From an uncultured Lachnospiraceae bacterium (lineage in GTDB: Bacteria > Bacillota > Clostridia > Lachnospirales > Lachnospiraceae): DNA of 64,000 nucleotides. Under the pieces are notes generated by a model. The model was not told the DNA's origin and searched no databases. It worked only from the letters and a program-made list of their open reading frames with translations. Positions 51,596 to 60,725 of this stretch are shown here, one piece after another. Within the stretch, counting starts at the first letter, position 1. Every line of letters begins with the position of its first letter. The stretch covers positions 1 through 64,000 of the forward strand of contig CAJURQ010000012.1 of the NCBI GenBank assembly GCA_910588955.1, given 5' to 3'. A program made the position numbers and the translations under genes.

Positions 51596-52021
51596 ATGGC
51601 AAAGAAAGTAGAAGGATATATCAAGTTACAGATCCCTGCTGGTAAAGCAACACCAGCGCCCCCGGTTGGTCCTGCACTCGGTCAGCATGGGGTAAACATC
51701 GTTGAATTTACAAAACAGTTCAACGCAAGGACAGCCGACAAGGGTGATGTGATCATCCCGGTTGTTATCACAGTGTATGCAGACAGAAGCTTTAGTTTTA
51801 TCACGAAGACTCCTCCCGCTGCGGTACTTTTAAAGAAGGCATGTAACATCAAATCCGGTTCCGCTACGCCCAATAAGGCGAAGGTGGCGACCATCTCCAA
51901 GGCTAAGCTTCAGGAGATCGCGGAGATGAAGATGCCTGATCTGAACGCGGCGAGCGTTGAGGCAGCGATGAGCATGATCGCCGGTACTGCGAGAAGTATG
52001 GGTATCACAGTAGAAGAGTAA
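51596..52021 (+). CDS. rplK: 50S ribosomal protein L11
   Basis: 141 residues from ATG 51596 (AGGAGGTGCCGAA). Family pattern KLQIPAGKATPAPPVGPALGQHGVNI is at 10-35. C-terminal rRNA-binding domain complete, with ends GTARSMGI. A longer reading from 51548 lacks a ribosome-binding site. GTPase-centre protein. Confidence 0.96.
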   Translation: MAKKVEGYIKLQIPAGKATPAPPVGPALGQHGVNIVEFTKQFNARTADKGDVIIPVVITVYADRSFSFITKTPPAAVLLKKACNIKSGSATPNKAKVATISKAKLQEIAEMKMPDLNAASVEAAMSMIAGTARSMGITVEE

Positions 52022-52034
52022 TGGAGGGTTCGAG

Positions 52035-52724
52035 ATGAAACACGGTAAAAAATATCAGGAGGCGGCTAAGCTGGTAGATCGTTCCATGCAGTACGACACA
52101 GCCGAGGCGATTGCCTTAGTGAAAAAGACAGCAACAGCAAAATTTGACGAGACGGTAGAGGTTCATATCAGAACCGGATGTGACGGTCGTCACGCGGAGC
52201 AGCAGATTCGTGGCGCGGTGGTACTGCCTAACGGAACAGGTAAGACTGTTCGTGTGCTGGTATTTGCCAAGGGAGACAAGGTGAACGAGGCGGAGGCAGC
52301 GGGCGCTGACCATGTAGGCGGCGAGGAGCTGATCCCCAAGATCCAGAACGAAGGATGGCTCGACTTTGACGTGGTAGTGGCAACCCCCGACATGATGGGC
52401 GTTGTAGGTCGTCTCGGTAAGGTGCTCGGTCCGAAAGGTCTGATGCCCAACCCGAAGGCTGGCACGGTTACTATGGATGTGGCGAAGGCAATCAGCGATA
52501 TCAAGGCAGGTAAGATCGAGTACAGACTTGATAAGGCGAACATCATCCATGTACCCGTTGGAAAGACCTCTTTTGAGGAGGCGAAGCTTCAGGAGAACTT
52601 TGACGCGCTGATGGAGGCGATTGTCAAGGCAAAGCCCGCGGCGCTTAAGGGACAGTATCTCAGAAGCATTACGTTGGCAACCACTATGGGTCCCGGCGTG
52701 AAGGTGAATGTAGCAAAATATTAG
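52035..52724 (+). CDS. rplA: 50S ribosomal protein L1
   Basis: 229 residues. Two-domain L1 with HIRTGCDGRHAEQQIRGAV near 42-60 and GRLGKVLGPKGLMPNPKAGTVT near 125-146. Binds the L1 stalk of 23S rRNA and can repress its own operon. The stop codon shares its last base with the family B structured element. The usual next genes rplJ-rplL are absent, replaced by a convergent histidine kinase. Confidence 0.96.
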   Translation: MKHGKKYQEAAKLVDRSMQYDTAEAIALVKKTATAKFDETVEVHIRTGCDGRHAEQQIRGAVVLPNGTGKTVRVLVFAKGDKVNEAEAAGADHVGGEELIPKIQNEGWLDFDVVVATPDMMGVVGRLGKVLGPKGLMPNPKAGTVTMDVAKAISDIKAGKIEYRLDKANIIHVPVGKTSFEEAKLQENFDALMEAIVKAKPAALKGQYLRSITLATTMGPGVKVNVAKY

Positions 52725-52835
52725 CGTGAGAAGAACTTCTAATCACTCGCAGCAATGGCTGCTTCGCGAAGAAGTTCTAAGTCTCACGCAGGAGAATGCC
52801 TGAAAAGCGGCATTCTCCGCACAGGTTTGAGTTGT
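52724..52835 (+). repeat. Family B structured element (copy 2)
   Basis: Starts at the last base of the rplA stop. Stem GCGTGAGA/TCTCACGC (8 bp) continues as AGAACTTCT/AGAAGTTCT (9 bp), bulge AAG, inner GCAGC/GCTGC. A second hairpin GGAGAATGCC/GGCATTCTCC follows, then TTGAGTT. Relative to 36646-36762 almost every stem base is changed but pairing is kept. Confidence 0.72.
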
Positions 52836-52886
52836 AATTATTGAAAATCGGAGAGCGGTGTGCTGTGGCGCGCCGCTCTTCTTGCG

Positions 52887-52920
52887 CGCATAAGCAGAGT
52901 CAGAAGGAGCCGCAGACAGG
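52887..52920 (+). repeat. GCATAAGCAGAGTC repeat overlapping kinase 3' end
   Basis: ATAAGCAGAGTC then GAAG and AGACAGG match 12438-12472 base by base over much of 32 bp. The last residues (VCGSF) and stop of the converging histidine kinase are encoded within it. Confidence 0.5.
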
Positions 52921-54195
52921 CAGGGTCATGAGAAACAGCGCGCCGCCCTCCGGCGCGTCGGAGACGGTGAGCGTGCCTTTGTGTGCGGCGGCAATCTCTT
53001 TCGCCACCGCGAGCCCCAGACCGTGGTGCCCTTTTTCAGTTCCGGCGTTGGCGGAATTGGATTTGACGCGGTAGAAGCGGTCGAAAATTTTCTCCTTCTC
53101 TTCGTCGGGAATGCCGCTGCCGTTGTCCTGCACGCCGATTGCAATTTCTTTTTCGTAAGAGCCCTCGGCGATAAAGAGGAGCACCGTGCTCCCGTCGGGC
53201 GTGTAAGACAGGGCGTTGTGGAGGAGAATATGACACACTTGTCGTATTCTGCCGGAATCGCAGGGGCAAAGCGGAAGCTCTGATTCCGGCAGACGGATGG
53301 AGAGCAGGTGCCCGCTGTCGGCGGCGAGCGGCAGGAAGTTTTCGTAGGTTTCGAGGAGAAGCGTCTGCAAATCCGTCTCCTCGATGCCAAGAACCAGCCC
53401 GTGGCTGTCCGCGCGGGAGAGGGTGAGGAGCTGCTCGAGCATGTCGGACATCTGCGCGCCCTCCCTTGCAATCACTTGAAAAAAGGACTTTTGTTCTGCG
53501 GGGGACGCCTTTTCACAGGCGGAGGCGTTGGAGAGGATAACGGCAAGCGGCGTGCGCAGTTCGTGGGAAACGCTGGCGATAAAGCGGTTCTGGCTTTCTT
53601 GGGAAGCGAGCAGAGGCTGCAAAAGCCGTCCCGTAAAATACCAGCAGAAGAGAGCGAGGAGGCAGAGGGAGACAAGAAACAGGGCAAGGTAGAGAAGCAG
53701 GCTGCTTCCGACACGGGCGTAAAGTGGCTTTAGCGACTGTAAAAAACGGATTTGCAGGATGCTGTCGTTTTTTACAAGCTGCTTTTGGTAGCAGAGAACT
53801 TCGGGCAGGATGCCGTGTCTGCCGATCGAGACGCCGTTCGCTTTTTCCTGCGGCTGCAGGGTGCGCCCGGCGGTCGGCTCGGAGAGGTAGTGGGCGTATT
53901 CGGGAAGGATCCGGCTGGCGTGGTCGCCGTTGTGGAACAGCTCTGTCCCATTGTCCCACAGATAGATGCGAAATCCCGCGTTTTCTTCGTGCGCGGCAAG
54001 CCAGCGGGAGGTGAGAACCGTCTGCTCGCTGATGGATTCGGACACGGTGTAGGATTGGCTCGTAAAGGAGGATAACTGCAGGGAAAACTGCTGCCTTGCG
54101 GAAAAATAAAAACAGACGCCGAGCAGTACAGCCAGAAGAACGGATAGAACCGCGGTAAAAAGTTTGGTCAGCCGAAGCCGTACATCCTGATACAT
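52900..54195 (-). CDS. Sensor histidine kinase (HisKA/HATPase)
   Basis: 431 residues. Two membrane helices at about 10-30 and 160-185 flank an extracytoplasmic sensor of some 130 residues. The H-box FIASVSHELRTPLAVI is near 207-222; the ATPase has LLHNALSYTPDG (N-box), DNGSGIPDEEKEKIF, and GLGLAVAKEIAAAHKG. Partner of the response regulator upstream (10-bp gap). Probably senses an envelope or nutrient signal for the divergent lipoprotein/permease operon. Its C-terminus runs into a repeat. Confidence 0.92.
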   Translation of the reverse strand: MYQDVRLRLTKLFTAVLSVLLAVLLGVCFYFSARQQFSLQLSSFTSQSYTVSESISEQTVLTSRWLAAHEENAGFRIYLWDNGTELFHNGDHASRILPEYAHYLSEPTAGRTLQPQEKANGVSIGRHGILPEVLCYQKQLVKNDSILQIRFLQSLKPLYARVGSSLLLYLALFLVSLCLLALFCWYFTGRLLQPLLASQESQNRFIASVSHELRTPLAVILSNASACEKASPAEQKSFFQVIAREGAQMSDMLEQLLTLSRADSHGLVLGIEETDLQTLLLETYENFLPLAADSGHLLSIRLPESELPLCPCDSGRIRQVCHILLHNALSYTPDGSTVLLFIAEGSYEKEIAIGVQDNGSGIPDEEKEKIFDRFYRVKSNSANAGTEKGHHGLGLAVAKEIAAAHKGTLTVSDAPEGGALFLMTLPVCGSF

Positions 54196-54205
54196 AAAAA
54201 CTCCT

Positions 54206-54886
54206 CTATTCTTTGTCGTTGTATTCCAGATGGTAGCCGTGTCCGCGCCGGTTGACGATGGTGACGCGGCTGTCTAAAGTTTTCAGACGTTTGCGCAGAA
54301 AATAAATATAGTTGTCCAGATTGCTGTTCTCCACGGAGGTGTCCAGCCCCCATACTTTGTGCAGCAGCACGGTACGGTCGGTTGTCCTGCCGTCTGCTTG
54401 CAGAAGCTGGCGCATCAGTTCGCTTTCTGTCTGGGAGAGCGCACATTTTTTATCCCCGCAGATGAGGCTGTTCTCCGCGCTGTCCAGAGAGAGGTCGCCG
54501 AAGGTGAGGGCACTTCCCTCAAAAGCGTTTTTGCGGCGGAACAGGGAGGCGATTCTGGCGGCGAGCTCTGAGTAGGCGAAGGGCTTTACCAGATAGTCGT
54601 CCGCGCCCGCGTTGAGCTCCGTCACTCTGTCGTTCACTTCGCCGAGGGCGGAGAGGATGATAACGGGGGTGAGATTTCCAGCAGCGCGCATGCTTCGCAG
54701 AATGTGCAGTCCGTCTTCGCCGGGCAGCATACAGTCCAACAGGATCAGGTCGTAGATACCCTGTCTGATATAGAGAACAGCCTCGCCGCCGTCGTGGCAG
54801 CAGTCCACGCGGTGCCCTTCCTGCTGCAGCTGCCATGACACGGCGTGGCATAAATCTTTGTCGTCTTCGATGATCAGAATATTCAT
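54206..54886 (-). CDS. OmpR/PhoB-family response regulator
   Basis: 226 residues from ATG 54886 (AGAGGAACGCGAA). Receiver with EDDKDL (7-12), phosphoacceptor in LILLDCMLPGEDG (Asp near 51), Lys in YLVKPFAYSELAARI near 100. The C-terminal winged helix at about 125-226 includes NLDNYIYFLRKRLKTL. OmpR-type proteins bind tandem direct repeats; three TTAGAA repeats 11 bp apart lie in the divergent control region, so it is likely the activator of the lipoprotein operon. Confidence 0.93.
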   Translation of the reverse strand: MNILIIEDDKDLCHAVSWQLQQEGHRVDCCHDGGEAVLYIRQGIYDLILLDCMLPGEDGLHILRSMRAAGNLTPVIILSALGEVNDRVTELNAGADDYLVKPFAYSELAARIASLFRRKNAFEGSALTFGDLSLDSAENSLICGDKKCALSQTESELMRQLLQADGRTTDRTVLLHKVWGLDTSVENSNLDNYIYFLRKRLKTLDSRVTIVNRRGHGYHLEYNDKE

Positions 54887-54967
54887 TTCGCGTTCCTCTT
54901 TTTGCAATGCTTTCGTGAACAGTTTACCACATTTATTCTTTAAATAAATTCTAAAATTCGAGATTTC

Positions 54968-55012
54968 TTAGAAACTGCTTAGAAGATATTTAGAAGGAAA
55001 TTTTATTATAAT
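54968..55012 (+). promoter_or_regulatory. Triple TTAGAA operator and -10 of lipoprotein operon
   Basis: TTAGAA at 54968, 54979 and 54990, exactly 11 bp apart (one helical turn), overlapping where a -35 would be. TATAAT is at 55007-55012. Typical of an OmpR/PhoB-family activator site; the regulator gene is divergent, 81 bp away. Confidence 0.65.
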
Positions 55013-55093
55013 ACAATTAAGTGATGCGAAACGTATTTAAGGGTGTTGATGCGTTTCGCAATGACAGGGAAGATAACGATACGGGGGCGGCAT

Positions 55094-57493
55094 ATGAAGA
55101 AAAAAGTACGTGTACTGTTATTTATAATGGTCTGCGCGATGTGCGCGGCGCTCTCCGGCTGCGGCGGCAGTCAGGAGGAAGAAATTCCTATGGGACGCTA
55201 TGCGGACAGGGAGGTGAAGCTGCCGCCGGGGACTTTCGACTATATGCATCCGTGCCCGGACGGGAGTTACTATCTGTACGGTTTGGATACGGAGCTGACC
55301 TATGTGGACGCGCAGGGCGGGAGTAAGGGAAAAGACCGGAGCTGGGAGAAGAATGCCAACATCCATGTCAAGTACGAGGTGGGAGTCGCGGATAATGGGG
55401 CGGCTGTCTTTGCCTACACGCCCAACTTCTGGAATGATGAGGAGCTGGAGGCGCTCTGGCTTTCCGGGGACATCCGCTATCTGTACTATTATGTGGATGA
55501 AAAGGGGCAGAAACAGGCGCTGGAACCGCATGGTGAGGGATATCAGAAGGGGACAAATCTGAATACGTTTGCCTTTTCACCCGAGGGCGAACTGTACGCG
55601 GCGTCCGCGGATCGGATGTATCGGATTGATGTGGAGAGCGGCGAGACGGATGGTTTGTTTGCCACGTCCAGGCAGGTGAAGTCCATCGTCTTTGCGGATG
55701 GAGTGATGTTGGCGGCGGATGGAGAAAAGGCTTATTTCTATGATTTGACAGAGGAGAGGCTGCTTGACGGCAGCGGTGTGCTGGATGAGTTTCTTAAAAG
55801 CCACAGTACCAGCGGGCTTGTGATGGCGGTATCGGACAGGGGCAGCAATGTAAAACTCATGGAGGATAACGCGGAGGACGGCGCAGGGGCAGCGGTTGGC
55901 GGAAAAGCGGACATATCCGGTACGAATGCGGGAGATGACAGCGGGAATGCGCATATTTTGTACATGGCTTGCCGAACCGGGCTTTACCGCTATATATTGG
56001 GCGGCTCAGTGATTGAGCAGATTGCGGACGGGCAGATGACGGCGCTGGGGGATACCCAGAGGGATCCGCTTGCGCTGCAGGTGCTTGACAACGGGGAGTT
56101 TCGCGTCCTGTTTGGCGGCAATTATATGGTGGAGATGTACTACGACGAGACGCTGCCCGCCAGACCTTCCAGGGAATTGACAGTGTACAGTCTGGAGGAA
56201 AGCGGATGGATCCGCTACGCGGGACAACTGTTCCCAAAGGAGCACCCAGATGTGTTGGTACGGTACGAGACGGGGATGGATGGGGACAACGCGTTCAGTA
56301 AAGAGGATGCGTTGAAAAATCTGAACACGCGCCTGCTGGCAGGGGAAGCGCCGGACGTGATCATGCTGGATGATATGGATATCGAGCAATGTGCCGACAA
56401 GGGGGTGCTGAAAGAATTGGACGGTATCTTACAGCCCTATCTGGACGACGGAATTCTGTACCGGAATATCGTCGAGGGGATGCGGATGACGGACAAGGAA
56501 AAAATCTACTGTGTTCCGATGATGGTCTATCTTCCGCTCTGGCTTGGCGAGGAGATGTATCTGGATGGTGAGGAGAGTCTTGAGGATATCGTTGCGGGGA
56601 TGGAACTGGCGAGGCAGAAACACCCGGAAGGACCGATTCTCTATACGCCTTATCCTAAGGATGTCCTGCTGCAGACAATGCCGGTCTGCCTTCCCGCATG
56701 GACCGGGGAGGACGGCAGTCTGGATGTGGAAAAGCTGACGGCGTATTATCAGGCGGTGCGCAGGATGTGGGAGATAGACTGCGCCGGATTTGACGATGCG
56801 GGGCGGGAAACGTGGCAGAAAAACAATATGGAATGGTATGCACCTGAGAATATGGACATGGCGGATATTGGATTTAATTTCCAGTACGCTGCCCAGCAGA
56901 ACTTCGGCGAGACGTGGCTGCAGCTCGGTTTCCTGATGACCCCGCAGGTCGGCATGACAGGTATTCATGTGACCAAGGCGAATATGGCGGCAGACTGGCA
57001 GGAGAAGGAACTGGAGGATGCGGTGGCGTATGACGCATATACGGGGCAAGCGGACAATGTCTACTGGGCGAGGACCATCGTGGGGCTGTGTGAGCAGGGA
57101 AAAGAGCCGGAGCTTGCCGAAGCATACATGAATCTTTTGCTCTCCGATTCGATGATGAGAAAGTGGTGGCTGGATAAACCGAGGAATCATAGCGGACTTA
57201 CGATACGGAAGGATTCTCTGGGCGACATTCTGGATATCGACAACATAGAGTTCGGACAGACCATGGGATTTAAGGACCCCACAGGTGTCAATCATCCGAA
57301 TTTCTGGCCCACAGAAGAAGAAAAACAATGGCTCTATCAGATGATGGAGGACGCGTCCTGCTGCTACCGCCCGGGAACAATGCTGGAGGAATGTGCGATG
57401 GAGGTCGGTGTCCGGGTGCTTGAGGGAGAACTGACCCCGGAGGAAGGGGCGAAAGAAGTGGAGAGGAAAATGGCGATCGCTATGGAGGAGTAG
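55094..57493 (+). CDS. Large solute-binding lipoprotein with propeller-like N-terminus (1)
   Basis: 799 residues from ATG 55094. Signal peptide with lipobox LSGC, lipidated Cys at 23. Residues about 40-375 repeat patterns such as DGSYYLYGLDTE, FSPEGELYAASADRMYRIDVESG, YMACRTGLYRYILGGSVIEQIADGQMTALGD, like a beta-propeller sensor. Residues about 385-795 resemble family 1 sugar-binding proteins (ELTVYSLEESGWIRYAGQLFPKEHPDVLVRYE, GEAPDVIMLDDMDIEQCADKGVLKELD). It is an unusual fusion. Paralogue at 57507. Ligand unknown, probably a carbohydrate or oligosaccharide captured outside the cell. Confidence 0.8.
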   Translation: MKKKVRVLLFIMVCAMCAALSGCGGSQEEEIPMGRYADREVKLPPGTFDYMHPCPDGSYYLYGLDTELTYVDAQGGSKGKDRSWEKNANIHVKYEVGVADNGAAVFAYTPNFWNDEELEALWLSGDIRYLYYYVDEKGQKQALEPHGEGYQKGTNLNTFAFSPEGELYAASADRMYRIDVESGETDGLFATSRQVKSIVFADGVMLAADGEKAYFYDLTEERLLDGSGVLDEFLKSHSTSGLVMAVSDRGSNVKLMEDNAEDGAGAAVGGKADISGTNAGDDSGNAHILYMACRTGLYRYILGGSVIEQIADGQMTALGDTQRDPLALQVLDNGEFRVLFGGNYMVEMYYDETLPARPSRELTVYSLEESGWIRYAGQLFPKEHPDVLVRYETGMDGDNAFSKEDALKNLNTRLLAGEAPDVIMLDDMDIEQCADKGVLKELDGILQPYLDDGILYRNIVEGMRMTDKEKIYCVPMMVYLPLWLGEEMYLDGEESLEDIVAGMELARQKHPEGPILYTPYPKDVLLQTMPVCLPAWTGEDGSLDVEKLTAYYQAVRRMWEIDCAGFDDAGRETWQKNNMEWYAPENMDMADIGFNFQYAAQQNFGETWLQLGFLMTPQVGMTGIHVTKANMAADWQEKELEDAVAYDAYTGQADNVYWARTIVGLCEQGKEPELAEAYMNLLLSDSMMRKWWLDKPRNHSGLTIRKDSLGDILDIDNIEFGQTMGFKDPTGVNHPNFWPTEEEKQWLYQMMEDASCCYRPGTMLEECAMEVGVRVLEGELTPEEGAKEVERKMAIAMEE

Positions 57494-57506
57494 GAGAGGT
57501 CTGAAT

Positions 57507-59879
57507 ATGAGATTGGACAGAATATTTCAGCAAAAATCCGGAAACAAAACAAGAAACAAAACCGGAAATAAAACAGGAGGGTTTGGGTATGCCGCGCTCA
57601 TGCTCCTTTGCGCCATGTGCGCGGCGCTCTTTGGCTGCGGGGGCGGCGAGGAGGCAGAAATTTCTATGGGACGGTATGCGGACAGGGAGGTAAAGCTGCC
57701 CGGCGCGGGGTACGAATATATGCATCCCTGTGCGGACGGAGGTTATTATCTTTTCGGAAATGATGTGGACCTGACCCACGTGGCGGCGGACGGCAAGGTC
57801 AGCAGGGAGAAATGGGGTTGGGAGAAGAATGCCAATATCCATGTCAAATTTTCCTATGGCGTTTCGGATGATGGCGCGGTGATTTTCGGCTATACGCCCA
57901 TGTTTTATTCGGATGAGGAGTACGAGGCATATGCCACTGAGGGGGATAACCGTTATCTGTACTACTATGTGAGCGAGGACGGGGACAGGCAGCCGCTTGA
58001 CCTTCGCGGGACGGATTACAAAAAAGCGACGAATCTGGAAAGATTTGCCTTTGCCCCGGACGGGAGAGTCTACGCCGCGTCCAACTCCTGTGTGTACCGC
58101 ATTAACGTAGAGAGCGGGGAGACGGAGAGCCTGTTTGCCACCGGGGAGCAGGTGCGGGAATTTGCCTTTGTGGGCGACACCATGCTTGCCGTGGACAAAG
58201 AGAAAGCGTATCTCTATGACATGGCGGGGGAAAAGCCGCTCTCTGACAACACGGTACTGAACGAGTTTGTAACGTCCCATCAGAACGGGCGTATCGCGCT
58301 GGCGGTGGGGGAGCAGACGGCGGAGGAGACGCAGGAGGGCGGCTCAGAGGTGCTCTATCTCGCCTGTCGTACCGGGCTGTACCGCTATGTGTGGGGCGGT
58401 TCGGTGATCGAGCAGATCGCGGACGGGCAGATGACTGCGCTAGGGGACAGCCAGTATAATCCCTACGCGCTGCAGATTTTGCCTGACGGGGAGTTCCGGG
58501 TCTATTTCAGTGGCAATTACATGGCGGAGCTGTACTATGACGAGACGCTGCCGATGAAGCCGTCCAAGGAGCTTGCGGTCTACAGCCTGAGAGAGAACGG
58601 GCGTGTCCGCTACGCGGGGCGTCTGTTCCAGAAGGAGCACCCGGATGTGCTGGTCAGGTATGAGACGGGGATGGACGGCGACAATGCGGTCAACAGGGAG
58701 GACGCGCTGAAAAACCTGAATACGAGGATACTTGCCGGAGAAGTGCCGGATGTGATCATACTGGATGACATGGATATGGAACGGTATGCGGATAAGGGCG
58801 TGCTGAGGGAACTGGATGCGCTCCTTGCGCCCTACGAGGAGGAGGGCGTCCTGTACCAAAGCATTGTGGAAGGTATGCGCATGACGGAGGAAGAGAAAAT
58901 ATATGGCGTGCCGATGACGGTGGAACTGCCGCTGTATTACGGGGAAAAGAAATACGTGGGCGACATGCAGGGACTGGACGAACTGGCGGCGGGAGCGGAG
59001 TTTGCGAGGGCGGAGCACCCGGAGGGGCCGCTGATCGATACGCCCTATCAGAGCAATCTGTTTGACCTGATGATTCCGCTCTGCCTGCCGGCGTGGACGA
59101 AGGAGGACGGCAGTCCGGATACGGAGAGCCTGACGGCATTCTATCGGACGGCAAAGAGGCTGTGGGAGCTGGACAGCGCGGGAATGAGCGGGGAGCAGAG
59201 GCGTAAGTGGCAGCAGGATGTGGCGGATGAGGAGGCGGATTTGTCCAATATCATGTTCACGCAGTATGAGGACATCTACAATATCGGGGAGACGTGGATC
59301 GCCCTCGGCTACATGAAAAACGCGTGGTACGGGATGACGAATCTGCACACGCGAATGGAGAATTACCGCAACGGTTATTCCATCTATAAAGAGCTGGAAG
59401 ATGAGGTTGCTTACGGGAGGCTGACAGGTCAGGCGGGAAATGTATACCGGGCGAGGACCATTGTCGGGTTGTGTGAGCAGGCAAAAGAGCCGGAACTCGG
59501 TGAGATGTTTATGGAACTGTTATTGTCGGACACCATGATGCAGAAATGGTGGTTGGAAGGGCATTTCGACGGCGGACTGCCGATTCGGAAGGATTCTCTT
59601 GTCTCCCTTCTGGACTTCAATAATCGTGCCTTTGCCGAGGTCAAGGGGTGGACGAAACAGGAGATTGAAGTGGTGTACAAGGAGATGTTCTGGCCCACGG
59701 AGGAAGAACGCCAGTGGCTGTTTGACAGGATGGAAGAGTCCGACCACTGTTACAGAAAAGGCACGTTTCTGGAAGAGACAGTCAGGGAAGTCGGCGTCCG
59801 GGTGCTTGACGGGGAGCTGACGCCGGAGGAGGGAGCGAGGGAAGTTGAGAGGAAGACGGCGATCGCGATGGAAGAGTAG
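57507..59879 (+). CDS. Large solute-binding lipoprotein with propeller-like N-terminus (2)
   Basis: 790 residues, tandem paralogue of the 55094 protein over its whole length. Membrane-export signal with lipobox LFGC; lipidated Cys at about 44, preceded by an extra Lys/Asn/Thr-rich stretch (GNKTRNKTGNKTGG). Propeller-like first half, then a family 1 solute-binding domain with LNTRILAGEVPDVIILDDMDMERYADKG. Conserved C-terminal ends of both proteins (EVGVRVLDGELTPEEGA) suggest a recent duplication. Starts 13 bp after the first gene; its 3' end overlaps the permease gene by 35 bp. Confidence 0.8.
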   Translation: MRLDRIFQQKSGNKTRNKTGNKTGGFGYAALMLLCAMCAALFGCGGGEEAEISMGRYADREVKLPGAGYEYMHPCADGGYYLFGNDVDLTHVAADGKVSREKWGWEKNANIHVKFSYGVSDDGAVIFGYTPMFYSDEEYEAYATEGDNRYLYYYVSEDGDRQPLDLRGTDYKKATNLERFAFAPDGRVYAASNSCVYRINVESGETESLFATGEQVREFAFVGDTMLAVDKEKAYLYDMAGEKPLSDNTVLNEFVTSHQNGRIALAVGEQTAEETQEGGSEVLYLACRTGLYRYVWGGSVIEQIADGQMTALGDSQYNPYALQILPDGEFRVYFSGNYMAELYYDETLPMKPSKELAVYSLRENGRVRYAGRLFQKEHPDVLVRYETGMDGDNAVNREDALKNLNTRILAGEVPDVIILDDMDMERYADKGVLRELDALLAPYEEEGVLYQSIVEGMRMTEEEKIYGVPMTVELPLYYGEKKYVGDMQGLDELAAGAEFARAEHPEGPLIDTPYQSNLFDLMIPLCLPAWTKEDGSPDTESLTAFYRTAKRLWELDSAGMSGEQRRKWQQDVADEEADLSNIMFTQYEDIYNIGETWIALGYMKNAWYGMTNLHTRMENYRNGYSIYKELEDEVAYGRLTGQAGNVYRARTIVGLCEQAKEPELGEMFMELLLSDTMMQKWWLEGHFDGGLPIRKDSLVSLLDFNNRAFAEVKGWTKQEIEVVYKEMFWPTEEERQWLFDRMEESDHCYRKGTFLEETVREVGVRVLDGELTPEEGAREVERKTAIAMEE

Positions 59880-60711
59880 GCGGCTTTTGTTTCTGCTGCC
59901 GGGACTTTCGGGAGTTATGATTTTTTACCTGCTCCCCTTTTTGGAGGTGGTGCGGCGCTCGTTCCTTAAATCCGGCAACAACGCTTTCGTGGGGACGGAC
60001 AATTACCGCGCGGTGTTTGCAAACGGCGCCTTTGTGCTTGCCGCGCGAAATACGCTTCTGTACATGGCGGCGGGCGTGCCGCTTCTGATGGGAATCAGCC
60101 TGTTTCTGTCGCTGCTTTTGCGAAACCTTGTATTGCGCCGCAGGCTGGTGTCGGCAATGCTTCTGCCTATGGCGGTGCCGGCGGCGGTCATGGTGTTGAC
60201 GATGCAGATTCTGATTGACAGGCAGGGTGTCATCAACGGAATACTGACATATGTGTCGGAAAAAATAACGGCGCTCCCCGACTTTACCGCCATCGACTAT
60301 CTCAATACCGGGTGGGCGCTGGTGGTGGTGGTTTGCAGCTTCTTGTGGAAAAACACGGGGTATATGGTCATTCTCTGGCTGGCGGGTCTTGCGGCGCTGC
60401 CGAAGGAAGTGGAGGAGGCGGCACAGGTGGACGGCGCGAACAGATGGCAGAGCTGGCATTATATCATCAGACCGGGGCTTTCCGGAAGCTTCTTTACCAT
60501 AGGGATGCTTTCCGTACTGCAGATTTTCAAGAGCTATAGGGAGGTATGGATGGTGGCGGGCAGTTACCCGCAGGAGCGCATTTATTTTTTGCAGCACCTT
60601 CTGCAGAACTGGTATCTGAAACTGGAGTTTGACAGGATGGCGGCGCTGACGGTGATCTTGTCGCTTGTGCTGCTGGTGGTGTGCCTATTGTTACAGAAGA
60701 GACTGGAGTAA
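59845..60711 (+). CDS. ABC transporter permease (MalF/sugar type)
   Basis: 288 residues, TTG start. Six membrane helices: LLFLLPGLSGVMIFYLLPF at 14-32 and others. The cytoplasmic EAA loop, LAALPKEVEEAAQVDGANRWQSWHYIIRPGL, is near 184-215 and contacts the ATPase. Typical of binding-protein-dependent carbohydrate importers. Forms a heterodimer with the next gene's product. Overlaps the end of lipoprotein 2, suggesting coupled translation. No ATPase gene is in the operon; a shared MsmK/UgpC-like ATPase elsewhere is likely. Confidence 0.88.
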   Translation: MRGRRRSRWKSRRLLFLLPGLSGVMIFYLLPFLEVVRRSFLKSGNNAFVGTDNYRAVFANGAFVLAARNTLLYMAAGVPLLMGISLFLSLLLRNLVLRRRLVSAMLLPMAVPAAVMVLTMQILIDRQGVINGILTYVSEKITALPDFTAIDYLNTGWALVVVVCSFLWKNTGYMVILWLAGLAALPKEVEEAAQVDGANRWQSWHYIIRPGLSGSFFTIGMLSVLQIFKSYREVWMVAGSYPQERIYFLQHLLQNWYLKLEFDRMAALTVILSLVLLVVCLLLQKRLE

Positions 60712-60725
60712 CGGAAAGTGGAAGT

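Noticed and set aside
52725..52899. L10 leader (rplJ) after rplA
   Set aside because: No rplJ follows; the fold matches the LytTR-linked element instead.
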